Source: JAGWAJ01 sp965215155
GTDB lineage: Bacteria; Acidobacteriota; Vicinamibacteria; Vicinamibacterales; UBA8438
DNA length: 64,000 bases
Direction of reading: 5' to 3'
Assembly (NCBI GenBank): GCA_965215155.1
Contig: CBDCCY010000001.1
Span: 558,001 to 622,000, forward strand
Below are positions 7,931-16,900 of the stretch, in pieces; positions within the stretch are counted from its first letter, which is position 1, and each line of letters begins with the position of its first letter. Below the pieces are notes generated by a model. The model had not been told where the DNA came from and searched no databases. It saw only the letters and a program-made list of their open reading frames with translations. The position numbers and the translations under genes were made by a program.

Positions 7931-10018
7931 TCAGTGCCCCTCACCTCCCACGGCGCCCTCCGGGAGACGCAGCGCGACGAGCGAGCCCGGGAACGACCCG
8001 CCGCGGCCGATCTGCACGACGATGTGCTGCTGGCCCTCGTGCAGGTAGGTCATCATGCCGTACTGGCCGGGAGCGGGGAGCTCGACCGTGCCGAGCTTCT
8101 CGCCGGTCGCCTTGTCGTGCGCGTTCAGCACGGCGGGGCCGTTCGAGCCCTCGGTGGCCAGCAGCAGGCTGCCGGTGGTCATGAGGATGGCCCGCGCGCG
8201 GGCGGCTCCGGTACCCGAGAGGTCGACGCTCTCGAGCGCCGGGTGGCGCTTCATCTGCTCCGACGGCTCGCCGACCGGGACGGCGAACACGTGCTCGCCG
8301 GTGTTCATGTCGATCGCCGTGATCTTGCTGAACGGCGGCTTGTAGATGGGCAGCCCCTGCGGGCCGGCCCAGCCGACGCCCCCGCCCTGCACCCAGTCGG
8401 AGATCGTCTTGCCGGTCGTCGTGCACTCGCCGGAGTCCGATGTGCAACTGTGGATGTCGGCGTCGGTCTCCGCGCCCGGCCGCACCGTGCGGCCCGAACA
8501 GCCCTGTCCGTTTGCCTGGTAGAGGTAGCCGGTCTCCGGGTCGAGCGTTGCCGGGTGGGTGATGTTGACGCCGCCGGCGCCGCACGCGATCCAGGGCCGC
8601 GGCTCGGTGTGGTCGTTCGGGAGCGGCGGCACGTAGGGTCCGCCGACCCGGAAGCGGCTCAGGATCTCGACCGCCTCCTGCCGGAGCTCCGGGGTCAGGT
8701 CGATGAGGTCGTCCTCGGTCAGCCCGAGCGGGTTGAGCGGGGCCGGCCGCGTCGGGAAGGGCTGGGTCGGCGAGAGCTGCTCGCCGGGGACCAGCGACGC
8801 AGGCACCGAGCGTTCCTCAATCGGCCAGACCGGCTCTCCGGTCTCGCGGTTGAAGGCGAAGGTCATCCCCTGCTTGGTGGTCTGGATGGCCATCGGCACT
8901 TCCCGGCCGTCGACCGTGACGTCGACCAGGATCGGCACGTTGGGCAGGTCGTAGTTCCAGATCGGGTGGTGCACGGTCTGGAAGTGCCAGGCCCGTTCGC
9001 CGCTCTCGACGTCGATCGCGATGGTCGTGGTGCCGAACAGGTTGTTTCCGGGCCGGAACCCGCCGTAGTAGTCGATGGTCGGCGAGTTGGTCGGGATGTA
9101 GACGATGCCCCGTTCGAGGTCGGCCGACAGCGGCGCCCACGACGAGACGTCGCCCGTCCAGTCCCAGGCGTCGTTCTGCCACGTGTCGAAGCCGAACTCG
9201 CTCTCCGACTGCGGAATGATGTTGAACTTCCAGCGGTGCTCCCCGGTCCGCGCGTCGTAGGCCAGGATGTCGCCCGGCACGTTCTCGATGCGCGACTGCG
9301 AGTAGCCCTGCTCGTGGGAGTTCCCGACCACGACGGTGCCGTTGACGACGATGGGGGGCGACGAGTTGGTGATGTAGCCGACGTCCATCGGGATCCCCTC
9401 GTAGGGGTCGTATTCGTGCCCGAGGTCCGCGAGCAGGTCGACGACGCCGGTCTCCGGGAAGCCCTCGATCGGGACCGGCTTGCCGAAGCCCTCGAGGTGC
9501 TCGCCGGTCTTCGCGTCGAGCGCGTGCAGGAAGAAGGCCGGCGTGATGATGTAGATGACGCCGCGGCCGTCGATCTCGGCGTAGCCGACGCCCTTGCCGT
9601 AGCTCGCGCGCATCGACTCTTCCCAGCGCCGTGTGTTGGGCTCGCGGTACGTCCAGAGCGTCTCGCCGGTCGCGGGGTCGATGGCCGCGATCGTGCGCCG
9701 GTAGCCGGCCACCGTGTAGAGGATGCCGTCGATGTAGCTCGGCGTGGAGCGCGAGAGGTAGAGCGGATGCGGCCCGAAGTTGTCGCCCCGCCAGACCCAC
9801 GCCACCTCGAGGTCCTCGAAGTTGTCCGCGTCGATCTGGTCGAGCGGCGAGTAGCGCGTGCCCCAGGCGTCGCCGCTCTGGTAGCGCCACTCGCCGTGGG
9901 GGTTGCCGCGCTCGGTCTGGGCGTCCGCCGGCGCCGGCAGGACGAGGAGGCTGCCGAGCGCCAGCGCCAGGCACGGCACGAGCCATCCTCGCCGAATTCG
10001 ATGTTGAACTGCTGTCAT
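7931..10018 (-). CDS. Secreted PQQ-dependent dehydrogenase (quinoprotein beta-propeller)
   Basis: A 695-residue periplasmic quinoprotein. A signal peptide (residues about 10-34, ending PADAQ) is followed by GEWRYQSGDAWGTRYSPLDQIDADN. That is the standard opening of PQQ-dependent glucose/alcohol dehydrogenases. Repeated W-docking-type strands (GETLWTYREP, GERAWHFQTV, GEPVWPIEE) mark an eight-bladed propeller. It would oxidise an alcohol or sugar in the periplasm and pass electrons to quinone or cytochrome; the substrate is not evident. A four-cysteine insert (HSCTSDSGECTTTG, plus IACGAGG and GQGCSG) may carry disulfides. The start is chosen at 10018 because GGGAGGGGAC lies just upstream. It resembles the protein at 57938-59923. 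Confidence 0.87.
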   Translation of the reverse strand: MTAVQHRIRRGWLVPCLALALGSLLVLPAPADAQTERGNPHGEWRYQSGDAWGTRYSPLDQIDADNFEDLEVAWVWRGDNFGPHPLYLSRSTPSYIDGILYTVAGYRRTIAAIDPATGETLWTYREPNTRRWEESMRASYGKGVGYAEIDGRGVIYIITPAFFLHALDAKTGEHLEGFGKPVPIEGFPETGVVDLLADLGHEYDPYEGIPMDVGYITNSSPPIVVNGTVVVGNSHEQGYSQSRIENVPGDILAYDARTGEHRWKFNIIPQSESEFGFDTWQNDAWDWTGDVSSWAPLSADLERGIVYIPTNSPTIDYYGGFRPGNNLFGTTTIAIDVESGERAWHFQTVHHPIWNYDLPNVPILVDVTVDGREVPMAIQTTKQGMTFAFNRETGEPVWPIEERSVPASLVPGEQLSPTQPFPTRPAPLNPLGLTEDDLIDLTPELRQEAVEILSRFRVGGPYVPPLPNDHTEPRPWIACGAGGVNITHPATLDPETGYLYQANGQGCSGRTVRPGAETDADIHSCTSDSGECTTTGKTISDWVQGGGVGWAGPQGLPIYKPPFSKITAIDMNTGEHVFAVPVGEPSEQMKRHPALESVDLSGTGAARARAILMTTGSLLLATEGSNGPAVLNAHDKATGEKLGTVELPAPGQYGMMTYLHEGQQHIVVQIGRGGSFPGSLVALRLPEGAVGGEGH

Positions 10019-10225
10019 GTCCCCTCCCGGTCTCCGAAGCTGAAGACGGCCGCGGACCGCCACCATGGACGAGACGCTAGTCTACCGGCAGACCGCCGGT
10101 CGACGCTACGTCCGCGGGACCGCGGCGCCCGAGCATCCGGGCGCCGGTGGGCGCGGCGGGTGACCTGGCCCACCAACCGTCGCCCGACGGCTCCGCCAGG
10201 TATCCAGCCAATCCCGGCGCGTGGA

Positions 10226-10684
10226 CTAGAAAGGAGGTGCGAACCGCCCTCCCGGGCCGCCGGGGCCGCGCCCTCCGGGGCCGCGCCGGCCGGGACCGCG
10301 CCGGCCGCCCATGCGCAGGAACTCGGTCTCGAAGACCTCCATCTGGTCCGGCGTCAGGATGTCGGCGATGGCGGTCCGGAACGAGCTCCGCTCGGCCGCC
10401 AGGCGCTCGCGCGCCTCCCGGCTCAGGGCCCGGAAGCGGTCGCGGCGCGCGTCGAACAGCGCGCGCAGGCGCTCCGACTGCTCATCGCTCAAGTCGAGGC
10501 GCGAGGACATCCGCTCCACCAGGCGCTCGCTCCTCGCCGCCCTCGGCCCGCCGCGGCCGAAGCCTCCGTCGGGGCGGGCTCCCCGGTCGAGCCACGGCCC
10601 CGCGACGATGCCGGCGCCGAGGCCGGCGACGAAGACGACCAGCACGAACAGGGCGATCCAGAGGCGCGTGCGCGTGTCGGTCAT
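10226..10684 (-). CDS. Spy/CpxP-like periplasmic protein (heavy-metal resistance type)
   Basis: A 152-residue protein with one N-terminal membrane anchor or signal (about residues 8-29). A helical region contains LDLSDEQSERLRALFDARRDRFRALSREARERL and then ILTPDQMEVFETEFLR. The LDLSDEQ...LTPDQ layout is the signature of the CpxP/Spy/ZraP group, which bind metals or act as periplasmic chaperones. The last 25 residues are Gly/Arg/Pro-rich repeats. It is the third gene of an operon: sigma factor, anti-sigma factor, then this one after a 16-bp gap. That context suggests it is a sensor or effector of the sigma/anti-sigma pair. Confidence 0.75.
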   Translation of the reverse strand: MTDTRTRLWIALFVLVVFVAGLGAGIVAGPWLDRGARPDGGFGRGGPRAARSERLVERMSSRLDLSDEQSERLRALFDARRDRFRALSREARERLAAERSSFRTAIADILTPDQMEVFETEFLRMGGRRGPGRRGPGGRGPGGPGGRFAPPF

Positions 10685-10700
10685 GGTTGCCCGGCCCTCG

Positions 10701-11222
10701 TCATTCCGGGTTCGCGGACAGCAGGTCGAGCAGCACGCCGTCCGTCACCTCGGCCTCCTGCCACAGCCGCGCGACGGTGTCGAGCGGCGCGCCGGATCCT
10801 TCGCCGGCCGCGGCGGTGCCGCCCTCGTCGGCCGCCCACGCCGCCGCGAGCTCCGAGAAGTCGACCGCTCCGGCCGGAGTCGCCTGGTCCGCGGGGGCGG
10901 CGCCCAGGGCCGCCCCCACGAACAGCGCGCCGGCAACCGGCGCGAGGCGGAGTGTCCATGCACGCCAGTTCAGGGCGTCCAGCCAGCCGGCGGCGGGTGT
11001 GTGCCGCTCCGGCAGCGCAGCCAGCACGCGCGCCGCGAAACCCGCGGGGACCGGCAGCTCGGACCGCGCCGCGACGAGCGCTCGCGCCGCGCTCTGCGTC
11101 TCGAGCGCCTCCCGGCAGTCGGCGCACGCGTCCAGGTGGCCGGCGAGCACGGCGGCCCGCTCGGCGTCCAGCGTCCCGTCCGCCGCGCGCGCGAGCAACG
11201 GTTCCGCCTGCAGGCAGGTCAT
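10701..11222 (-). CDS. Anti-sigma factor with zinc-finger (zf-HC2) domain
   Basis: A 173-residue protein. The N-terminal zinc-binding signature is HLDACADC (H-x3-C-x2-C, about residues 29-36), typical of ZAS-type anti-sigma factors. A single hydrophobic helix (RLAPVAGALFVGAALGA, about 92-108) would place the C-terminal 60 residues in the periplasm. GGAGAGGGAG immediately precedes the ATG. It starts 31 bp after the end of the sigma-factor gene, which fits the usual sigma/anti-sigma operon order. It probably sequesters that sigma factor at the membrane until an envelope signal releases it. Confidence 0.8.
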   Translation of the reverse strand: MTCLQAEPLLARAADGTLDAERAAVLAGHLDACADCREALETQSAARALVAARSELPVPAGFAARVLAALPERHTPAAGWLDALNWRAWTLRLAPVAGALFVGAALGAAPADQATPAGAVDFSELAAAWAADEGGTAAAGEGSGAPLDTVARLWQEAEVTDGVLLDLLSANPE

Positions 11223-11253
11223 CGTTCTCCCTCTCCGGACGCGTCCCGGTTCG

Positions 11254-11964
11254 TCACGACCGCGCGCCCCCCTCCGGCCGCAGCAGGGTCCGCAAGCGGC
11301 GGCGAGCCCTGAAGATGCGCGATTCGACGGTGCCGATCGGGGCCGCGGTGACGCTGGCGATCTCCTTGTAGTCCAGGCCCTCCACGTCCCGCAGCACGAG
11401 CGCCAGGCGCAGCTCCTCGGGGAGCTCGGCAAGGGCCCGGTCGATGGTCTCGCGCGTGACGAGCGACGTCTCGGCGTCCGCCGCCGCGGCGGGCACCTCT
11501 TCCGCCGTCAGCGCCTCCGCCTGGTCGTCGAGGCTGCGGCTGACGACCTGCGCCTGCCGTCCACGGCGCTCCCGGTGCGTCCGGGCGACGTTGGTCGCGA
11601 TGCGGTAGAGCCAGGTCTTGAACGAGCTCTCCCCGCGGAACCGGCCGAGCCCTCGCCAGGCCCGCACGAAGGCCTCCTGCGCCACGTCCTCGGCGCCGCC
11701 GGAGTCTCCGGTCAGCGCCGCCGCGTAGTTGACGAGCCGGGCCTGGTACCGCACGACGAGCAACTCGAATGCCCTCGTGTCCCCGGCCCGCGCGTCGTCG
11801 ACAGCCGCGCCGTCCGGATCGAGCGCCGCGGAGGGCGCAGCGGCGGGCGATCCGCGGAGCGCGACGACCGCTCCGACCGCTCCGGCCGTCCCGGTCGCTG
11901 CGGTCTCCCGTTCCACCCGCTGATTCGGCGGCCGCCATGGCCGTTCGCTTGCCAGGGCCAGCAT
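11254..11964 (-). CDS. ECF RNA polymerase sigma factor
   Basis: A sigma-70 family ECF factor of about 236 residues. Region 2 is FELLVVRYQARLVNYAAALTG...EDVAQEAFVRAWRGL...SSFKTWLYRIATNVAR. Region 4 is LPEELRLALVLRDVEGLDYKEIASVTAAPIGTVESRIFRARRRLR, a helix-turn-helix for -35 recognition. The acidic linker between them is longer than average. The start is uncertain: ATG at 11964 is used, but an internal GTG about 15 codons on is also possible and neither has a strong ribosome site. The gene heads the operon with the anti-sigma and Spy-like genes and is divergent from the Spy-like gene at 12097. Confidence 0.85.
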   Translation of the reverse strand: MLALASERPWRPPNQRVERETAATGTAGAVGAVVALRGSPAAAPSAALDPDGAAVDDARAGDTRAFELLVVRYQARLVNYAAALTGDSGGAEDVAQEAFVRAWRGLGRFRGESSFKTWLYRIATNVARTHRERRGRQAQVVSRSLDDQAEALTAEEVPAAAADAETSLVTRETIDRALAELPEELRLALVLRDVEGLDYKEIASVTAAPIGTVESRIFRARRRLRTLLRPEGGARS

Positions 11965-12062
11965 ACGTGCAGGCACTTCCATCCGCCATCGACCCGCCGC
12001 GGGGGGCCGATATTCCCCGACCCGATTCGCCACCGCGCGGGGAAGAAACGAGCGCCGGCGCG

Positions 12063-12076
12063 TGTCCGTACGGACA
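12063..12076. promoter_or_regulatory. 14-bp perfect palindrome, possible operator
   Basis: TGTCCGTACGGACA is perfectly self-complementary. It lies 20 bp upstream of the Spy-like gene start at 12097, in the divergent region shared with the ECF sigma operon. Its position suits an operator for a dimeric regulator. No regulator gene recognising it can be named from the window. Confidence 0.45.
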
Positions 12077-12096
12077 GCGACTCGAAAGGAGACACG

Positions 12097-12675
12097 ATGC
12101 GAATCGACTGGCAGGGAAGACGCGTGAAGGCCGCCCTCGGCGCGGCCGCGGTCGTGTACGCGCTCCTGGTGGCGGCGGGCGCGTACCAAACGATGACGTA
12201 TGACGCGCACGCAGCCGAAGGGCAGCGCTGGAGCGGTCCCGGCCGGCGCGGCCCCGGGATCGGGCTTGGGCGCGGGCGCGGCGGCCGGCCGGGCACGCTG
12301 CTGCCGCCGCTGCGGCAGCTCGACCTGAGCGACGAGCAGCTCGAGCAGGTGCGGGCTGCCGTGGGGGAGAGCCGCGAGGCCGGCCGCGAGACGGCGCGCG
12401 CGCTGCGTGCCGCGCGCCGGGAGCTCGCCGAGGCGACCACCGCCGAGGAGCCGGACGAGGATCGGATTCGGACGCTCGCCGCCGAGCTCGGCCGGCTCGA
12501 GGGCGACGCGGCGGTCGGTCGGGCGAGGCTGTACGCCGCGGCATGGCAGGTGCTGACGCCGGATCAGCAGGCGCGCGCTGCCGAGCTGCGGGCGGAGCGG
12601 CAGGAGCGGCAGGCGGAGCGCCGCGAGCGCCTGCGCGAGCGGCTGGAGGAGCGCCTCCAGGACCTCGAGCGCTGA
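12097..12675 (+). CDS. Spy/CpxP-like periplasmic protein
   Basis: A 192-residue protein with a signal or membrane anchor (about residues 12-28). A Gly/Arg-rich spacer is followed by LRQLDLSDEQLEQVRAAVGESREAGRET and a later AWQVLTPDQQARAAELRAERQERQ. These LDLSDEQ and LTPDQQ marks place it in the Spy/CpxP group. The C-terminus is a highly charged helix (RQERQAERRERLRERLEERLQ). AAAGGAGACACG precedes the ATG. It faces the sigma/anti-sigma/Spy-like operon and is probably part of the same envelope-stress regulon (inference). Confidence 0.75.
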   Translation: MRIDWQGRRVKAALGAAAVVYALLVAAGAYQTMTYDAHAAEGQRWSGPGRRGPGIGLGRGRGGRPGTLLPPLRQLDLSDEQLEQVRAAVGESREAGRETARALRAARRELAEATTAEEPDEDRIRTLAAELGRLEGDAAVGRARLYAAAWQVLTPDQQARAAELRAERQERQAERRERLRERLEERLQDLER

Positions 12676-12767
12676 GCCGCGCCCCTTCGACGCCGCGCAT
12701 GCGCGGGGGCCTCGGCCGGATGGGCCGGGGTCTCCGCGCTCGCGTCGACGATAGGCAGCGCCGGACG

Positions 12768-13727
12768 TCAGCCGGTGCGGTTGCTCACCGGCTCCGGCGC
12801 CGCGGAGGGGCGGACCCCCACCGGTGCTGCGGTCGGGCGGACCCCCACCGGTGCCGCGGTGGAGCGAACGCCCAGCGGCGCCGCACGAGGCTCCCGGACC
12901 GCGGGCCTGGGAACGACGGTGACCTCCTGGGCGGTCAGGTCGCCCGGCTTCGTCGGAGAGGGCAGCAGCGTGAACTCCAGGATCACCTGCCGGCTGGGCA
13001 GCTCGGCCGTGTTGACCCCCGCGCGCTGCAGCTCGCTGCTGTGGACGAAGGTCGAGGCGTACGGCGAGTCCTGGCGCTTGGTGTCGGTCACCCAGAGCGG
13101 TCCGGTGAAGAACCGCAGGTAACGGATGAAACCGTACCCCTTGAGGGGATCGTACCAGTGGCAGAGGCCGCGGATCCGCGACCCCTCCTCGCCCCACTCA
13201 GGGCCACGGGACTCGCTGGGCAACAGCCCCGGAATCAGGTAGCCGGAGACGAAGAGGTCGGCCTCCCGCCGCAGTTCGCCCGACACGTTGTCGAACGCGA
13301 CCACCTCGACCCGGCAACCCATGTTCTGCAGGGCTCGGGCCACCTTCGCGAAGTCGCCGTCACCGGTCGCCAGCAGGACGCGGTCGATGTTGCGAGCCTC
13401 GAGCAGCACGTCGACGGCCATGTCGAGGTCGCTGTTGGCCTTCCCGAAGCGCCGGCCGTCCTCGTTGATGTACCACTTGACGCGCTTGACGATGACCTTG
13501 TAGCCGAAGTCGCGCAGCGCGGCCTGGAAGCTGCGGACGTTCCGCTTGTAGTCCTCGTCCGTCTGCGCCCGCTCGGAATCGAACGACGTGTACGAATTGA
13601 GCCGCAATGCGTCCGCGCCGTCGCGGCAGGCGAACTCCCGCAGGACGTCGTATCGCAGACCCCGCCCGCCGTTGCGCGTGATGTTCTCGGTATCGACGTA
13701 GACTCCGATTCGCACGGATCCTCGCAT
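12768..13727 (-). CDS. NYN-domain (PIN-like) ribonuclease fused to a cold-shock-like domain
   Basis: A 319-residue protein. The N-terminal NYN/LabA-type domain has VYVDTENI (Asp near residue 11), NSDLDMAVDVLLEARNIDRVLLATGDGDFAKVARAL and NMGCRVEVVAF. Those acidic residues form the PIN-like metal site. From about residue 195, GLCHWYDPLKGYGFIRYLRF and STFVHSSELQRAG match the cold-shock/OB-fold RNA-binding pattern. The tail has three imperfect AAPVGVRP repeats, encoded by near-identical 30-bp DNA repeats at about 12805-12890. It is probably a cytoplasmic RNA-processing or RNA-decay enzyme. An alternative GTG start four codons in (13715) has GAGG upstream. Confidence 0.8.
   Translation of the reverse strand: MRGSVRIGVYVDTENITRNGGRGLRYDVLREFACRDGADALRLNSYTSFDSERAQTDEDYKRNVRSFQAALRDFGYKVIVKRVKWYINEDGRRFGKANSDLDMAVDVLLEARNIDRVLLATGDGDFAKVARALQNMGCRVEVVAFDNVSGELRREADLFVSGYLIPGLLPSESRGPEWGEEGSRIRGLCHWYDPLKGYGFIRYLRFFTGPLWVTDTKRQDSPYASTFVHSSELQRAGVNTAELPSRQVILEFTLLPSPTKPGDLTAQEVTVVPRPAVREPRAAPLGVRSTAAPVGVRPTAAPVGVRPSAAPEPVSNRTG
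12805..12890. repeat. Three imperfect 30-bp tandem repeats in the NYN gene tail
   Basis: The units are built around GGGCGGACCCCCACCGGTGC and encode AAPVGVRPT-type decapeptides at the C-terminus of the reverse-strand NYN protein. The third unit is more divergent (GAGCGAACGCCCAGCGG). Confidence 0.6.
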
Positions 13728-13923
13728 TCCCTGCCGGCCGGCGCGTCCCTGGCCAACCCTGGATTCCAGTATACGTGCTCCGTTGCGAGGCGCCCCGGCG
13801 CGCCGCGGCCGGGCCGAAGCGCCGCCTCCGCGGGCTCGGGAGGTCGGGAGGGACCGCTGCGGCAACCCGCCCGCCGGCGGTTGCCCGCGGGCGGCGAGGG
13901 TAGTAGATTTGCCCGCGGGCGCC

Positions 13924-16900
13924 ATGAACCCGACTCCTACCCGCTCTCGTCGCGGTCTGGTCGTGCTCGCGGTGTCGGCGCTCGCCGCGGCCGGACTCCC
14001 GGGCGCGGGGTCGGCGCAGCCGCCCGCGCCCGCCGCCGCCGCACGGGTGCCCGCGGGGCAGGCCGAGTTCTTCGAATCGACCGTCCGCCCGCTGCTCGCC
14101 GACAACTGCTACGCGTGTCACAGCGGGCGCGTCGACCCGCCGTTCGGCGGCCTGCGGCTCGACAGCCGCGAAGGACTGCTGGCCGGCGGTGAGTCGGGGC
14201 CGGCGGTCGTTCCCGGCCGCCCGGCGGAGAGTGCGCTCGTCGAGCGGCTCCACGGGCGTCCGATGCTGATGCCGCCGACGGGACCGCTCGCGGGCGAGGA
14301 CATCGCGGCGCTCACGAGGTGGGTCGAGATGGGTGCGCCGTGGCCGGGGGCGGCCGCGACCACGGTCGCCGGCCCGCCGGACCCCTCCGCGCCGTTCGAT
14401 CTGCCGCAGCGCCGGCGTACGCACTGGGCCTGGCAGCCGGTGCGCGAGGTGGAGCCGCCGCCCGTCGCCGACGAAGGGTGGCCGGCGACCCCCGTCGACC
14501 GCTTCCTGCTGGCCGCGCTCGAGGCGGCAGGGCTCGGCCCGGCACCCGACGCGGACCCCGCCGCGCTCATCCGGCGCCTCTCGTTCGACCTGCGCGGGCT
14601 GCCGCCGGCGCCGGCCGAGATCGCGCGCTTCGTCGGTGACGATTCGCCCGCGGCCTACGCCCGTCTCGTCGACCGGTTCCTCGCCTCTCCCCACTTCGGC
14701 GAGCGGTGGGCGCGGCACTGGATGGACCTCGTTCGCTACAGCGAGTCACACGGCAGCGAGGGCGACCCCGACATCCCGTTCGCGTGGCGCTACCGCGACT
14801 TCCTGATCCGCGCCTTCAACGGCGACGTGCCGTACGACCAGTTGATCCGGGAGCACCTCGCCGGCGATCTGCTGGACGACCCGCGCCTCGACGCCGCGGG
14901 CCGCACGAACGAATCGATGCTCGGGCCGGCTCACTTCCGGCTGGTCGAGCACGGCTACCAGCCGGTCGACCCCTGGGAGGACCGGGTCAAGTGGACCGAC
15001 AACCAGGTGGACGTGGCGTCGAAGGCGTTCCTGGGGCTCACGGTGTCGTGCGCGCGCTGTCACGACCACAAGTTCGACGCCATCAGCCAGCAGGACTACT
15101 ACGCATTCTTCGGCACGCTGTACGGGGCCCGGCCGACGATGCGCGCAGTCGACGCGCCCGCCGTGCTCGAGACGAACCGCGACGCGCTCGCCGCCCTGAA
15201 GGCCGACATCCGCGGCCGGCTGGCGGGGGCGTGGAGCGCCGCGGCGGAGGGCGTGGAAGCCGGGCTGCTGGCCGAGCTGCGGCAGGAGATTCGTGACACG
15301 GAGGACGGCGAAGCCGGACCGGCGGCGGCAGCAGCGACCGCCGGGAGCGCCGCGGGAGGGGCGGGAGCGGACGCGGCCAACGGCAGCGTGCTTGCCGCGT
15401 GGCGGGCGCTGGCCGCGGTCGAGGCCGCCGACTTCCCTCGGGCCTGGAACGACCTCCGCGCGCACTGGGACGCGGAGACGGCCGCGCGCGAGCGCTTCAA
15501 CGCCGAGCACTTCGAGCCGTTGTGGGACCTCGGCGGTTCCGACTACGGCGTTGCCGTCGGGCACGGGACCGGCCGCCCGGCGGCGCCGTCGAGGCCCGGC
15601 GAGTTCGCCATCGAGCGGCGCGGAGATCGCCTCCTGAACGGCATCCATCCCGGCGGCGCCTACACGCACCTGCTCTCGACGAAACACCCCGGCGTCATCC
15701 AGACGCCCCGCTTCCGGATCGACAGCGACTACCTCAGCTTCCGCGTCATGGGCGGCGATCTGAGCTTCGTCCAGCTCATCATCGAGAACTACCCGGTACC
15801 GCGCGGCGGGATCTACCACCTGCGCTACAGCCCGAAGTCGGACGAGATGACGTGGGCGCAGTGGGACACCGAGTTCTGGAAGGGGTTCACCGCCTACATC
15901 GAGTTCGCGACCCAGGACGATGCCACCCGCTTCCAGCTCGACCCGGAGGACGCCCGGCTGCGGCACCGCCCGACGCGGCGCGGCGACGGGCGCTCGTTCA
16001 TCGGCGCGAGCCGCATCGTGTCCCACGACCGGCCGGGGACGCCGCGCGAGACGGTCGTCCCGATCCTGGCGCTGCTCGACGGCGGGTCGGCAGAGGCGGA
16101 ACCGGCATCGCGGGAGGACCTGGCGGCGCGGATCGGCCGCCGGGCGGGCGAGGCGGTCGCGGCGTGGGGCGAGGACCGTCTCACCGAGCGGCAGGCCGTG
16201 TTCCTGGACGAGCTCGTGCGGGCCGACCTGCTGCCGCGCTCGCTCGAGAAGCTGGTCGTCCTCCGCGAGCCGGTTGCCGAGTACCGCCGCCTCGAGCGCG
16301 CGGTGCCCGTGCCTCGGCGGGCCCCGGGCGTCATCGACGAGGCGGCGCCCGACCAGCCGCTGCTGGTGCGAGGCAGCCACCGGAACCCCGGCGACGTCGT
16401 CCCGCGCGCATTCCTGACCGCGGTCGACGGCCGGCCCTACCCCGACCCGGGGCTCGTCCGCCTGCACCTGGCCGACGCAATCGCCGCCCCGGACAACCCG
16501 CTGACCGCGCGCGTCGCCGTCAACCGGGTGTGGCGCCACCTGTTCGGTTTCGGCATCGTGCGCACCGTCGACAACTTCGGGCGCCTGGGCGACCCCCCGT
16601 CGCATCCGGCGCTCCTCGACCACCTGGCCCGCGGCTTCGTCGACGATGGCTATTCGATCAAGCGCCTCGTCCGGCGCCTGGTCCTCAGCCGCGCCTACCG
16701 GATGAGCAGCCGGCCCGCGGCCTATGGCGCCGAGGTCGACCCGTCGAACCGGCTGCTCCGGCAGGCCAACCTGCGGCGCCTCGACGGGGAGGCGATCCGG
16801 GACGCGATGCTCTCGATCTCCGGTCGGCTCGATCCGACGCTGTACGGCCCGTCGGTGCCGGTGCACTACGCAGCCCGGCGCGGCCTGACCGAGGGCGACC

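Noticed and set aside
7928..11371. A plus-strand open frame of over 1100 codons opposite the PQQ dehydrogenase and the Spy/anti-sigma genes
   Set aside because: It is antisense to genes with clear family motifs and signal peptides, is rich in Arg/Gly/Asp/Val, and has no domain. Long antisense frames are expected at this G+C content.
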